Source: Antedon mediterranea (Eukaryota > Echinodermata > Crinoidea > Comatulida > Antedonidae). From it: 64,000 nucleotides of DNA. The stretch spans positions 28,936,288 to 29,000,287 of the forward strand of contig NC_092676.1 in the NCBI RefSeq assembly GCF_964355755.1. The letters run 5' to 3'. This document shows, one piece after another, positions 37,300 to 50,278 of this stretch (within the stretch, counting starts at the first letter, position 1; each line of letters begins with the position of its first letter). Under the pieces are notes generated by a model. The model was given only the letters and a program-made list of their open reading frames with translations. It was not told the origin of the DNA and did not search any database. A program made the translations under genes and the position numbers.

Positions 37300-38464
37300 C
37301 TTGAGAAAAATACGACTCTTCCTTCTTGGTTGATAAAGATAAGATGATAATATCTGCTGCTGCAATATTCAACTCTTTTACCACGACTAATGCACGCGCA
37401 AAGTAAGAACAAATATGGACTAAAACACAACAGCATCATGCGTGACAAAAGTGCTAAAAGTTTTTGGAATGTACCATTTATGTAGAGGTTGAGTAATGAC
37501 AAAGCAATAAAAACCGATTACAAAATATGTTATAATCAAAAATATAAGTTATAGAAATAGTAATTGTATTGTTTTAATAGAAAGTTAACGAAAGATATTA
37601 ATAATAAATATAATGATTTACAATATAAAAAGACATATTTATTAAGTATAGTTGATATACACATAATGGAATCTTCCGAATATTAAAATTAAATACATTT
37701 CAAGTTAATACAACGAACATGTGTTAAAGCGGAAGATCAATAATCTTTCGTATGAGTGTATACGATCGCATACAGTTTGGATTGTTTCACACAAAAAAAT
37801 ACTGTCCCTTTAATTTGTAGATACCCCTCTAATAAAAAATCCTCAACTTTGTCGCGCACCAATGCCATCAACAAGAAGAAGCACATTGTTCATGTTCGTG
37901 CGCGTACAGACGCGAAACAGGATTGCGGTGGTACGCGACTGATAGTAATTATTTTAGGGAATGGACAAATTTGATTGATTGATTAATAGTATTGCTTCAT
38001 TTTAAACATAACATTTCAAATGAATTATTAATTAAAATGACGAGTCACCATGAAACAGCCTCGCCTTCAGTTAATTATATTAAACGCTTTTTGACAATGA
38101 CGCTATCATAATAATAACCTACTTAAGTCTGTATCCAACAAAAAGAAGATGTTCATACTTATGTTGACTCGACACAATTTGACCTTTGGTAGAATATTCA
38201 TGTGTTTGTACAAGTAGTGGTCTATTGATTGAAAATCTTCAACTTCGTATTGTAATGAGTTGAAGGAGGACAATCTAGGTCTCAGACGACAGAAAACAAC
38301 TATAGAAGGGACTTTCTGTGAACCAGATTTAACAACCCAGCAAAGTTCGGTAACACTCAACTTTTTCACGAGATTGTATCAGCTTTAACTTTACATTACA
38401 ACGCGGCAGAGTAGTAGGCCTACCAAGAAAAGGTAACCACACATCCAGGTTCTAGATACCAGAC

Positions 38465-40779
38465 CTACCAACGATAACAGCTCTGAAAAAAAAGAAATAA
38501 TTAAGTTTGTATTCAAATGATGTATACAATGTAATGTATACAAATAATATGAGCTAGCATATAGGACTTTTGATAAATCACCACCAAAATTTGGAGAACG
38601 ATCTTACCTCCTTTGTCGTCGAGTACTGCTCTGCTGCAGCCCTTGGGGCAGGCACTACTTCTGTTTCTTTCATGTGCTCAAGTCCACCAAAGTTTCCAAG
38701 TCTCTCATACTTCCGCCATTTTGCACGTCTGTTCTGGAACCAAATCTAAAAGGATCTGTTATTATAACTTCTATTTTTTTTCACACTTTATTGTATTTTA
38801 TTTTCTTCTTTTGATATATTTTATGAATTTTGTGTGAAAAATAAAGAATACTCAAATAATCAATCAGTATCAAATATTATAATTTTCTTTATCTTTTCTC
38901 CACGATTTAAATTTATTTATGGAAAACCATAGAAGTTAAACCATAGAAACATTGCTACCTGAATTCGTTCATCATCAAGATCGGTTGTTTCTGATAATCG
39001 CTTTCTTAAGTCATAGTTTGGATAATGTGTAACTCTGAAGATTTTTTCCAGGCCTGTTAATTGTTGAGGTGTGAATGTTGTGCGCATGCGTCTCTGTCTC
39101 TTGTAGTCGTGCTCTGTCGGTTCCCGTTCGTTATGCAAGTTGTAATCTGGGGTAACTACAATAGAGAAACAAAATTGAAACACTTAATGCGCATTTAAGA
39201 AAAGGTATCACTTAGAAATCACAAGTGATCACAAAGATCACGAGTGCGTACAATTAATAATGTTTGAACGCGCGCGTCAAATTATGCGTTTCACCGTTGT
39301 TGTTATTATTTTTGATTTCTCTCTTTGCCAAAGAAAGTTGGTTACTACTACCACAACCATAATACATAATATTAAAGCTCACAAACTTTATTATATTGTA
39401 AACCTAAACAGAATTTGACCCTTTCCAAATCATAAACTAATTTCAGGCCAATACACAGTAGAATGTTTAAATGCTGGGAATTTTAAAATAAACTTCGCTG
39501 AATTATATGAGCAATTGGTTGCCTGGAGAGGACACTTGAATTGCTAGTTGTAAAAAATATTATCACAATTATAGATAATGGAGGTGTTTACGACTAAGGA
39601 AATCAAATTGGAGGGCCTTAAATTAAAAGTAGCTTTAGTGTATTGTTTGTACAGAGACACGGGGGTGAAATACCGTATCAAAGTTTGAACGCACAACATG
39701 TCATCCTCATCGTTTGTAGAGCTCTTTTTAGTGTGACAGGCAAATGTCAGCTTATGTAGCCTATGTATTACGTTTTATGTTATGAACTCAAAGCTCTCAT
39801 CACCTACACACTATGTTCCTATTTCTCACGCGGTTTGCGTTTATCTACTATTTTATGACGTTTTATAGCATCAATATTTGAACTGATAAAACCTGTCGTT
39901 ATACAATTGTAGTAAATGGATAATTTATAATGTAGACCTAATAATACCATAATTATTTTATCATTAAGTCTAGTGCACTAGCTAAGACTGACGCCTAACC
40001 ACCATAAACTGATATAATTAATTTACGATAACATGTATGCTTATTTATTTGTTGAAAAAGACTGTGCCACATCCATAACTAAACGAACATGAAAAAAAAA
40101 GGTTTTACTCCTGTTTATGATAAAAATGTAACATATCAACGCGCGCGTACAAAAGCCGTACAATTGTTATCTGTCTTTGTACGCGCGTGTCTCTAATGAT
40201 GTCACGTATTTGAAATCAATACAAGAAACTATCTGTCCTACCTTTACTTGAAGCTTGTTTGGTGCCGCCGAACGGTAGCTCTACTTTCGATGATATTGAT
40301 GACGTTTGCGAGAAATATTTAAATTCAACCTTATTTGTTTCAACATCCATCTTTTGCCCTTTTGGTAATTTGCAATACGTGGATTGGTCACCCTGGCTTG
40401 TGGTCGATTTTGTGGGGACCGCTTCTTGCTCTTCGGTACACCTCACTGCTCCTATGGGAACATTGGAATCCTTTAAGACAAAGTCGAGTTCTTCAGATTG
40501 TGCGTCATCTTTGATAGCCGCCCTCGAATTGACATCCTCTAGGACTACTGTCTTTAGTGGTCCTGTGGTGGTGGTGTCAGTATTAACGTAATTTCCAACT
40601 GGAGCTGCGATAGCAAATTGATCCGATTGCAATCGACTAGAACCAGATGCATCATAAGTAGGCGTATAGTGGTGACCAACGCCAGACGGGGCACATATTC
40701 GACGGTCTGCATCTACCGTTTGTAAGATTGATTCAATAGAATGCTTTAAGACGAATGGCTTTCTTCTCTCCACCGCCAT
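38465..40779 (-). CDS. ISX-like paired-class homeobox protein, copy A, 296 aa
   Basis: Probable DNA-binding transcription factor. Exons: 40779-40242 (ATG), 39155-38959, 38745-38608 and 38482-38465 (TAG); the exon 1/2 junction is phase 1 and the others phase 0. Residues 13-19, HSIESIL, form an eh1/octapeptide-like repressor motif. The homeodomain is residues 200-259, with RTTF at positions 5-8, EKIF at 17-20, THYP at 23-26, and IWFQNRRAKW across helix 3. Position 50 is Q, and the intron falls between positions 46 and 47, the usual place in paired-class genes. LEKIF/THYP, the GNFGGL after the homeodomain and the N-terminal SIExIL match intestine-specific homeobox (ISX) best from memory; other paired-class families are not excluded. 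The last exon adds only five residues, so the 3' end is the weakest part. Confidence 0.8.
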
Positions 40780-41002
40780 CAATTTACATTAACATTATCG
40801 TCCGATTCTGTCAAAGATCGACAGGCTGAATTAGCTGTCAACGCGCGCGCCCAACCTTTATGAAGTTCTTTTTATTTGACGTTTTAGTCGTCTTCTTATC
40901 ATGGCGCGTAAAACAACTATTGTCTGATCTTTCTGATGCTGACGCAAACGCGTTGCTCTTATCTGATATAAAGTTGTAAAACGCAAGACGTGTTTACTTT
41001 TG

Positions 41003-41192
41003 ATTGAAAATGTTCATCTGGTTTGTTAGTATAAGTATATTGAAAATATGACAGGGTCATTAAACAGAATAGGTCAGTCTGTTTGATGATAGATCGTCAT
41101 TATTTCTGAAGAAGCTGTCCGATCAGGACAGCGAAACTGTCAAGGTTAGTTTTTACTAATTATTGGTTTGAAAAAAAGAATATTTTCAATAT
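41003..41192 (+). mobile_element. 190-bp retro-insertion with 13-bp target duplication, block A only
   Basis: Flanked by GTGTTTACTTTTG at 40990-41002 and 41193-41205. Block B has this sequence once (53961-53973) and no insert. The insert contains CTGAAGA (41106), a 7-bp stem GCTGTCC/GGACAGC, then GAAAC (41133), resembling a hammerhead ribozyme core of the type known in Penelope-like elements and retrozymes. No coding capacity. Confidence 0.78.
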
Positions 41193-42064
41193 GTGTTTAC
41201 TTTTGGACTAGTTCATTATTAATATAGGGTAAGTTGAGAATATAAACATCGTATACGACTTATTTTCGCAAGTATCTCATTGGGATGCTATGACGTACGA
41301 ACGTAACTGCTGCACCAACCGAATTCAATGCACAGTTTGAAAAAAGAAACACAGCAAAGTTTTTGAGATATTCTTGTATTATTTTTATTTTACATATGAA
41401 TTCTGATATCATCAATCATGAGGCAAGGTAACTATTTGGCCCATCCAATTAATACACTATCTTTTCGTATTCAGAAATATGCACAAAATATTTTAATTGA
41501 CATTTTTCGAACGCATGCGCTCTCATAAAAACAATATGTTTTTGCATTTGTTTACAATACGTTTGTTTGTAAATTATAGCAAAATCCTGGCAACATATTA
41601 ATATTTCGTTGCCAGGATATCATTTTGAAATTCACCCAAAAATAACTACATTCTTGTCACATTGTCTGGGTACAGTACTGCCGTGTTAAATATAATGCTA
41701 TTGTCTTTATCATCAGTAATTTGCCGAAACAAAAATTATTTATCATTTTGACAGCAAAAAAATGTTAATTAAACTTGTTTATAATTAGCAAAGATTGAAT
41801 GTCCAGGATATGGCAGACGATTAGAATGATTACTATAACAATCTTAATAATAATAATGATAATAATAAATTCAATTGTACAGTATACAAAGAACTGGGAT
41901 AATATAGTAATTATACCAATATTATAAAAAAAATATGATAGAGCATTCAATATATGACAGCGAATACAGTTTTATTTAAAATTTCTTAGTACAATGTTAT
42001 ATACAATATCTCTAGCCACGTCTTCCTACTACTTCTACTAATACATAAAAACAAATGTGCTAAT

Positions 42065-42655
42065 GTTGTATGTGAAATAACATATCAATAATATATCGAT
42101 ATCAATACCAAAATGATATCAATATATTGATATCAATACCATATTGATATCAATAACATATTGATATCAATAACATATTGATATCAATAACATATTGATA
42201 TCAGTACCATATCATATCAATACCATAATGATATTAATAAGATATTGATATCAGTAACATGATATCCTATCAATTATAAATTTATATCAATAATAAATTG
42301 ATATCAATACCATATCAATACCATAATGATTTCATATCAATACCATAATGATATCAATAATATAGTGATATCAATACCATAACGATATATCAATACCATA
42401 ATGATATCAGTAATATATTGATACAAATACCAAAATGATATCAATAATATAGTGATATCAATACCATAACGATATATCAATACCATAATGATATCAGTAA
42501 TATATTGATACAAATACCAAAATGATATCAATATTGATATCAATGGAATAATATCAATACTTTAATGATATAAATAATGGTAATATCAATATCACAATAA
42601 TATCAATAATTGTAATATCAATATCACAATGATATCAATAATTTGAATAATGCAG
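42065..42655. repeat. TGATATCAAT satellite closing block A
   Basis: Irregular tandem units around TGATATCAATACCATA. GATATC is itself palindromic, so the array is rich in short inverted repeats. It sits at the junction of blocks A and B. Confidence 0.93.
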
Positions 42656-43549
42656 TAATGTAGTAAGTGGTTAACATGCTAAAACAACGGAGAGCCCAGT
42701 CTGTACTGTAGGCCTACTTATATTAAACGTACCTCTCAACAATAATTGTGTCACGTAGAGTAGTAGATTAGCTCCTCGGTTTAACGCTATTCAATCAACG
42801 TAAGGCCAATGCACTACTGTATTAATAAATTATAGATTAATTGACAATCACTTGTGCACTGGAAGCGGTTGTCTGCTAATACATATCCAGTTGTAAACGG
42901 ACAGAGTGCAAATCACATATGTTTACGTACACTAAATGCAATACAATATAAAGAATCATAAAAACCACACATCTGTGTAATAAATATTTGCATATTCAAC
43001 AGTTCACGTGTAGAACGGTCTGTCTGTGTTTGTCGGTGCATGATAGAACATAAGTTCGTTCATGTGTATTCCGAATGTATCCTATTTTTTTTTTCGGAAT
43101 TCTGATTGGTATCACGGGTGACGTGAGATAGCACTTTAGATATAGGCCTACTGTACAATATTATCATGCTTACAAACGAAAGCTTGATAAGTTAATCTAC
43201 ACAAATCATCAGAATATCATTTTTATATTTATGTGTACACAAAACCAAACAACTCCACGTCAGCCAAGTAGTAGGCCTATACTTTTTAAAAACTTGCATC
43301 TTTCTTTCCTTGGAAGATTCAAGAAACATTTATTATGGCCTTTGCAATATAACAGTTAAATAAAAAACATTAGAGTGCGTCTAAAATTTCTGTTCTACGT
43401 TTAAATGAAAAAATAAATCTTTTCCAAGCTTAGTAGTTAGTAGACATAAGATAAATACAGTATATGGGTTATTTTGTCTAAAAGTAAAGCATATATTATT
43501 TAATTCTAATCTGAATAAACGGGACAAACTAAAGTGAAGTGATAGTGAA

Positions 43550-43855
43550 GTGATCATCATCAACATCATCATTGTCATCATCAACATCATCATCATCATC
43601 AACAACAACATAATCATCATCAACATAATCATCATCCTCGTCATCATCATTATCAATCATCATCAAAATCATCATCATCGTCATCATCATCAACATAATC
43701 ATCATCATCATAAACATAATCATCATCAACATAATCATCATCCTCGTCATCATCATTATCAATCAACATCAACATCATTATCATCGTCATTAACATCATA
43801 ATGTACATCATTATCATCGTCAACATCTTCTTCATCATCATCATCAAATAACACC
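43550..43855. repeat. ATC/GAT microsatellite, block B
   Basis: Counterpart of the block A array at 32041-32402, with different length and interruptions. Confidence 0.95.
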
Positions 43856-44188
43856 ATCGTCATATGCATCAGCCTTGAGGGCGATGTACCATTATCAATA
43901 CTCAATATACTTATCGATTAAAGTAATCGGTCAACTTGTGTTTAGCGCCAACCAGCTACCAATCGATTACATTTTGAAAAAAACGATGAAAAAGATAGGA
44001 TAGGCCAATAAGATCCATATGATAATTTTAAAAACAATCTCCTATCTAAGAATGGAGATACCTCCATGATTTAAGTGAACACTAGGGAAATACTTAAATA
44101 TTTATTGAGTTAAGTGAAATACTTAATACATGAGTATCTCACTTAAGGGTGATTGGTGAATACGGCCACTGGATACTAGTAATACAAG

Positions 44189-47100
44189 CTAATATGCCAC
44201 TGCCTCCTGAGTCGAATCTGATTCGTTATCGGAAACCATTCCGTTATTTACCACGCCAAGTTGTAGACGTTCAGCAAACTGCTGTGATCCCTCCAATCGT
44301 ATATGCTCTGGAATTGTATCTATAGATGCAGTAGATGCGCTCATTTTGTAATCTTTGTTTAAATTGGAAGCGGAGTTATTAATATTCGTGCTTCTTTCCT
44401 CCACTGAATGAATTGTCGGCACGGAGGGCGTCAGCGACGCTTCATCTTTTGGATTGTCTTTTACTGGTGATGAGCACAATGTAAGTATACTTTTGAAAGA
44501 GAATTGTATACCTGAACAGAAAAAAAAGTTTGTTGTGAATAAAGGTTTCACTCGACATAAACGTCTAATATAATCATTCATCTACGGGTGTTTTGCCTAT
44601 TCAACTGCGTCTTATAATAAAGTATTACTGGTGCATTTTGATGCGCAACAAGAAATGTTGCATTATCACCAAAGAGGTTACTGTACGGCTATTTTGAGTT
44701 ACGTAGCCATACGTGTACGTATCCATACGTGAACGTAGCCATACGTGTACATAGCCATCCGTGTACGTACCAGTTTCGATGTCCTTATCAACGTAGTTAT
44801 TCATGTTCCAACCGTGTCCATAAGCTGTCAATGGATAGGCTGGTTCCCCGTGTTTTGCTATATCCAAACCTATACAACACAAAATAGATACAATTACCAC
44901 TATATTTTACTTTTTACATAGTAAATGATAGGCCTGTAACTTTATAAAATGCAAATGTTTGGGGTTGTTTTACTCGTTTTTACAGTATCTTATTTTTAGA
45001 AACCCGAAGTAGGCTAACCTTTTTTTTCAATAGTTGGATGAACTCGCAGAATATTGAACGCTTTCATCGTCCCAAACATGATCAAAGACGTGGCGACTGA
45101 CCAGGTGAAAATTGAGATTGCTCCAGTAAAGTTCCATAAAAGGCTCTTAAAAATAAACAAAGGAAATGTTACATGAAACAATTTTGCCTTCTATTGCAAT
45201 TTCAACAGACACATTAAGCCTATGTCAAACCATTTTTCCATGGTCAAACTAAACATGAAACATTCGACAATTGATAATGCAGAATACGATTGTTCTTGAA
45301 TTATTGCGTAAACGGCGTTCTATATTATTCTATAAGTTTAATACTTACGAGAAAGGAGTCAGAATCCCATGTAAAAACAATCCCAGTATCCCTTGCGAAA
45401 ATTGTGACTGCGATGATTCCCCAGAATCCTCCACTCAAGTGAACTAAAAATACAGTGTGAATGTTCATTAGAATCGCCAAGAAGTAAATTCCACTCCCGA
45501 TAAGATTTTTCCTTATGCCTACACTTAAAGCTTGGTTTCAACTTGCAACGCAACCTACTACGCAACATAAGAAAATGCCCTTCCGATAATTGTGTTTACT
45601 CCCGCCTGCGTGAAATCAAACCTTACGTCGTCGGTTCCCACTTGTGATTACGCAATACAGCACTTTGCATCAATACGTCGTTGCGGTGCGTTCTAGTGGG
45701 AACCACACTTTATCTAGTATGGGCCATCTCGGTATGCACTATAAGCAGGGCAGAATGAATTTTAGACTCAATAGCTATGTAGTATATTACCTATTTTTTA
45801 CTTTTACTTACCTGCAACTGCGTCCAGTGGATCATCAATGTGTACCTTTAAGACCAGTTTACTAACAAGAATGAACAAACATCCAGCTACAAAGCCGATA
45901 ACAGCTGCACCCCAACGACTAACAGAGTCGCATCCAGCACAAATTGAAACCTGTAATCATACAACAATGTATTCTTGTGTGTTTTTCGATTGTACACCAA
46001 CCAAATATTATGACACACAAAGGAGGATAACGAACAATGTTACCTTTATTTGGTTTAAATCTACACAGGTTCAACTTCTACAAAAAATGAGCACCGGAGT
46101 ACAAACTTGTAAAACATTTAAACTAATGTGAAAATAAATGAGAAAAGAACCTACCATTCCAGTAAGACCTCCATTGATTGTTGTCAACAAACTCCACTGA
46201 TTTCCTTTGTAAAACGTCTGTTTAATGATAAGAGCACATAGAGCGGCAACACCTCCAGACAGTACTGTGTTGACGATAGACTCAGCGACCACTACACCGT
46301 CACCATCGTTTGAAATACTGCCCTGCGAACCGCCATTGAAACCGAGGAAACCCAAGAATAGAATGAATCCACCCAATGCTGCAAACTAGAAATAAAACAA
46401 ATCAATTAGACTACTGTAGTTCAAAAGTTGTATAGGTAGGTAATCTAAGATGAGTATAGTTAAAACATAAATTGTTTGGGTATGAAGCAGTCGCAACAAG
46501 GTTGTTATACTTCTATAAATAAAATTGAATATGATATGAAAATGTACAAGTCTTTCTGAAACAGGATTCTTACAAAAGTAAAAACAATTTAATCGCTCTG
46601 AAACAGAGTGAAATGTAAAAATATATTATATAGAGGGCGCGCTAATTAACGTTTCAACCTATGTTGAAGGTACAAATAACTCGAGATTTTAAATAGGCTT
46701 TTGTGTCGTCATCTATATATATCGATTTTTTTTAATTTAATAGGTAGGCCTATGGTCTGTTGGCAAATTTATAAAATAAATCAGGAAGATAACTTGTGGA
46801 AAACGTTATTATTCAAACAATTACAAACAAAGATAAGTTACTTTGCATTTTGCAAGTACAGTGAAGTTGTTGAATTTCAAAAAGTTAGTTATTAACGTAC
46901 TGGTACGGTGTGTCCATGGATAGTGATTGGTTTACCATTGGCGTCAAATCGACCGATTCGTGGGCCTAGCATAACAGCACCAATCAACGCTACTGAACCG
47001 CCCAAGATGTGAACTACTGCACTGCCAGCAAAATCCTAAAAAAAGTCAACAATGGCTGGATTAGCTGAACTTGTTTCTGAAACTTTTAGCCGAATTTTGA

Positions 47101-49114
47101 TATCGACGTCCTAGTGTCGTATCAGAAACAGAAACAGATTTTCTTCTCAAGTTTATTCGTTTATTCTTAATACAAACTTAAATCTAACAATTATAAATTA
47201 TAATAAAGTAACGAATATTATTATTAGAAATAAATAATAGGCCTACTTACGTCAAACGCAATTTGTGGATTATTTGGCATCTCTGTCAGCCAACCGTCAT
47301 CAGACCACGCCCAATGCGTCACAACTGGATATATAAAGCCTGAAAGAAACGATTTTAAGATGAAAAACGTGTTACTGATAAAATGCCTACGGTATTATAA
47401 GTATCAACATGTTAAACACTAGGCCTAATGTTGATTCAAAATAAACGCGTTTTACCTGTTAAAATGACGCTATACACCAGGTAGGCTACGAACTCAGTTC
47501 TCTCTGCCATCGAACCTGATACGATTGTAGCGGCGGTAGCGGCAAAAACAAATTGAAAGAACCAATCGTCAACTTGGTCACTTGGCATGTTATACATGAA
47601 ATACCAATCTGATCCAATAAACGCATTTCCACCAGGACCAAACGCGAACGCATAACCAACGCCCCAGTAAAATACACTGCCAATACCTATAGAGAGAAAT
47701 TCAATAGGTATTCTTTATATTTAATTTGCATGATAAAATAAATGAAGAATGGCGTCTAGAATAAAATTAGAATTAAATAGAAAGTTTCAAAAATTAGCTC
47801 TTAATAATAATACTTTGAATTTTAATGATGGATTTCTTACGTTTTAGATCTAAAATAGTAAGTTATTTAATGTATATTGTAGGCCTATTCATTGTTTCGT
47901 TTTATCTTAGTACAGGAGGGTTTATTTTTATCTCTGTTGGCTGTGTATTGAATAAAATAAAAATAAGTCACTCTCTAGTATTATAATACCCATCTGGTTT
48001 TTTAAACACAATGTGTTAAAAACACAATGACTTACAGATATCCAAAAAATTCTTGATCAGGATGTTTGTTGTGTTTTTACTCCTCACCGACCCCGCTTCC
48101 AAAAACGCAAAACCACATTGCATAACTGAAAATTAAGAGACTTATTAATAATACGGTAAATTAATATTAATTATTATTAATAATTTATAATAAAAAATAT
48201 ATATATATAACGTAGTAATGATTAAAATATAGTCTCCGGCCTTCCTCAGAAAGACGTTTTAATCCAACGATTTGTCCTCAAACTCTTCACTCAAACCTCA
48301 ACAGGTCAAGCTACAATTACAATACATTTTGATTGAGTTTGATCTTCTGCTTTTATTTCGTCAATTTACAATAGGCCTACACAATGTTGTTGCTGTGGGC
48401 AAGGATGTATATTCCTCTAAATATTTGTTTACACACTGAGTATATCATAAGACGTCTATCCAAACTTTATATTAGGCCTACTCAAAATAAGTAGCTTTAT
48501 ATTAGGCCTACTCAAAATAAGTAGAAAAGTTGTTACATATATAAACATGTATTGTCCCCCAAAATCATGAAAAATTACGGTTAATAAAATCAGACTTTAA
48601 GTAGGTGATTTTGCAGTTTTAATCAAGTTATTCACTTCTAAAAAAAAACCAATACAATTGCATATTCAAAAAACAATAAAAAAATCTTTAATGTTCTTTG
48701 TGATTTAAAAACATCAATAACTACGGATGTTGACATCCTCTACAACATTCTCTGTCATTTTCATTTCATTTTTCATTTATTTATTCGACCAAAACACAGA
48801 TACAGAACAGAACAGAAACAGAGAACAAGGGTCAGGGGCAACTAAAGCAAAACAATTACTATAACTCAAAGAGTCAGTTGCCCTTAAAAAACATCGAAAT
48901 ACAAAAAAAATAAAAGATTGCACCAAGTAAAACACATCTGTCGGTTTACACTTTTCTATCCTACTTAATAATTTGAGAAATACAATAACATAAATAAATA
49001 CTTACAAAATATTAAGCAAGCCATAATTATTTTAAAAAATAAATCGGAATTTGATTGAAGAACCAATAACTCATCCTGTAGTGTTTGTATCGAATCAGAT
49101 TCGTTAAGAATCAT
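44189..49114 (-). CDS. AMT-B: ammonium transporter, 11 exons, about 555 aa
   Basis: Membrane channel/transporter of the Amt/MEP type that moves ammonium/ammonia. Exons: 49114-49006, 48125-48036, 47686-47456, 47339-47251, 47035-46901, 46385-46155, 45950-45812, 45443-45349, 45145-45019, 44869-44771 and 44511-44189; all GT-AG and phase-consistent. Diagnostic segments in order: [73 protein letters not shown] with the first pore histidine (182), [20 protein letters not shown], and [17 protein letters not shown] with the second histidine (343). Then follow the last membrane span and [13 protein letters not shown] (416-428). The roughly 105-residue tail after that is polar and probably cytoplasmic. 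The start is the first ATG of exon 1; the frame upstream has only a TTG. Plant/bacterial-type AMTs are kept in many invertebrates and lost in vertebrates, which have Rh proteins. It lies 3' of the homeobox gene on the same strand. Confidence 0.93.
45528..45710 (+). mobile_element. MITE-like element in AMT-B intron 7, block B only
   Basis: Same family as 6364-6548. It begins AAGCTTGG and ends CCACACTT, flanked by TA on both sides. AMT-A has an uninterrupted site (about 34111-34125). Non-coding. Confidence 0.8.
48757..48936 (-). mobile_element. non-LTR retrotransposon 3' end, block B only
   Basis: On the minus strand it ends in an AT-rich tail with AAATGAAAAATGAAATG-type repeats. It is flanked by TCTGTC at 48751-48756 and 48937-48942, and block A lacks it (about 37110-37125). 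It lies in AMT-B intron 1. Confidence 0.65.
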
Positions 49115-50278
49115 CTTGAAAAAAATACGACTCGTCTTTCTTGGTTGATAAAGATAAGATGATAATATCTGCTGCTGCAATATTCAACTCTTTTACCACG
49201 ACTAATGCACGCGCTAGCACATATGGACTAAAACACTACAGCATCATGCGTGATATAAGTGCTAAAAGTTTTTGGAATGTACCATTTATGTAGAGGTTGA
49301 GTAATGACAAAGCAATAAAAACCGATTACAAAATATGTTATAATCAAAAATATAAGTTATAGAAATAATAAGTGTATTGTTTTAGTAGAAAGTTAACGAA
49401 AGATATAAATAATAAATATAATGATTTACAATATAAAAAGACATATTTATTAAGTATAGTTGATATACACATAATGGAATCTTCCGAATATTAAAATTAA
49501 AAACATTTCAAGCTAGTTAATACAACGAACATGTGTTAAAGCGGAAGATCAATAATCTTTCGTATGAGTGTATACGATCGCATACAGTTTGGATTGTTTC
49601 ACAAAAAAAAACACTGTCCCTTTAATTTGTAGATACCCCTCTAATAAAAAAATCCTCAACTTTGTCGCGCACCAATGCCATCAACAAGAAGAAGCACATT
49701 GTTCATGTGTGTGCGCGTACAGACGCGAAACAGGATTGCGGTGGTACGCGACTGATAGTAATTATTTTAGGGGAATGGACAAATTTGATTGATTGATTAA
49801 TAGTATTGCTTCATTTTTAACATAAAATTTCAAATGAATTATTAATTAAAATGACGAGTCACCATGAAACAGCCTCGCCTTCAGTTAATTATATTAAACG
49901 CTTTTTGACAATGACGCTATCATAATAATAACCTACTTAAGTCTGTATCCAACAAAAGGAAGATGTTCATACTTGTGTTGACTCGACACAATTTGACCTT
50001 TGGTAGAATATTCATTTGTTTGTACAAGTAGTGGTCTATTGATTGAAAATCTTCAACTTCGTATTGTAATGAGTTGAAGGAGGACAATCTAGGTCTCAGA
50101 CGACAGAGAACAACTATAGAAGGGACGTTCTGTGAACCAGATTTAACAACCCAGCAAAGTTCGGTAACACTCAACTTTTTCACGAGATTGTATCAGCTTT
50201 AACTTTACATTACAACGCGGCAGAGTAGTAGGCCTACCAAGAAAAGGTAACCACACATCCAGGTTCTAGATACCAGAC

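Larger units (their letters stand above)
31153..42665. repeat. segmental duplication, block A (homeobox + AMT)
   Basis: Begins at AACATGCTAAAACAACGGAG, which recurs at the start of block B (about 42674), and ends after a TGATATCAAT-type satellite, as block B does. The order inside is: spacer, ATC-rich microsatellite, AMT, ISX-like gene, satellite. Introns as well as exons align between blocks. A-only features are a 190-bp insertion at 41003-41192, extra AMT intron sequence at about 35712-35925, and the expansion that breaks AMT-A. Confidence 0.93.

Noticed and set aside
37191-37365. Longer N-terminus for AMT-A (and AMT-B at 49180) starting upstream
   Set aside because: The extension begins at TTG, not ATG; the first ATG in frame is 37299 (49114 in B).
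40259-40591. 110-aa plus-strand frame, and its twin at 53248-53583
   Set aside because: Antisense shadow of exon 1 of the homeobox genes; conserved only because the blocks are duplicated.
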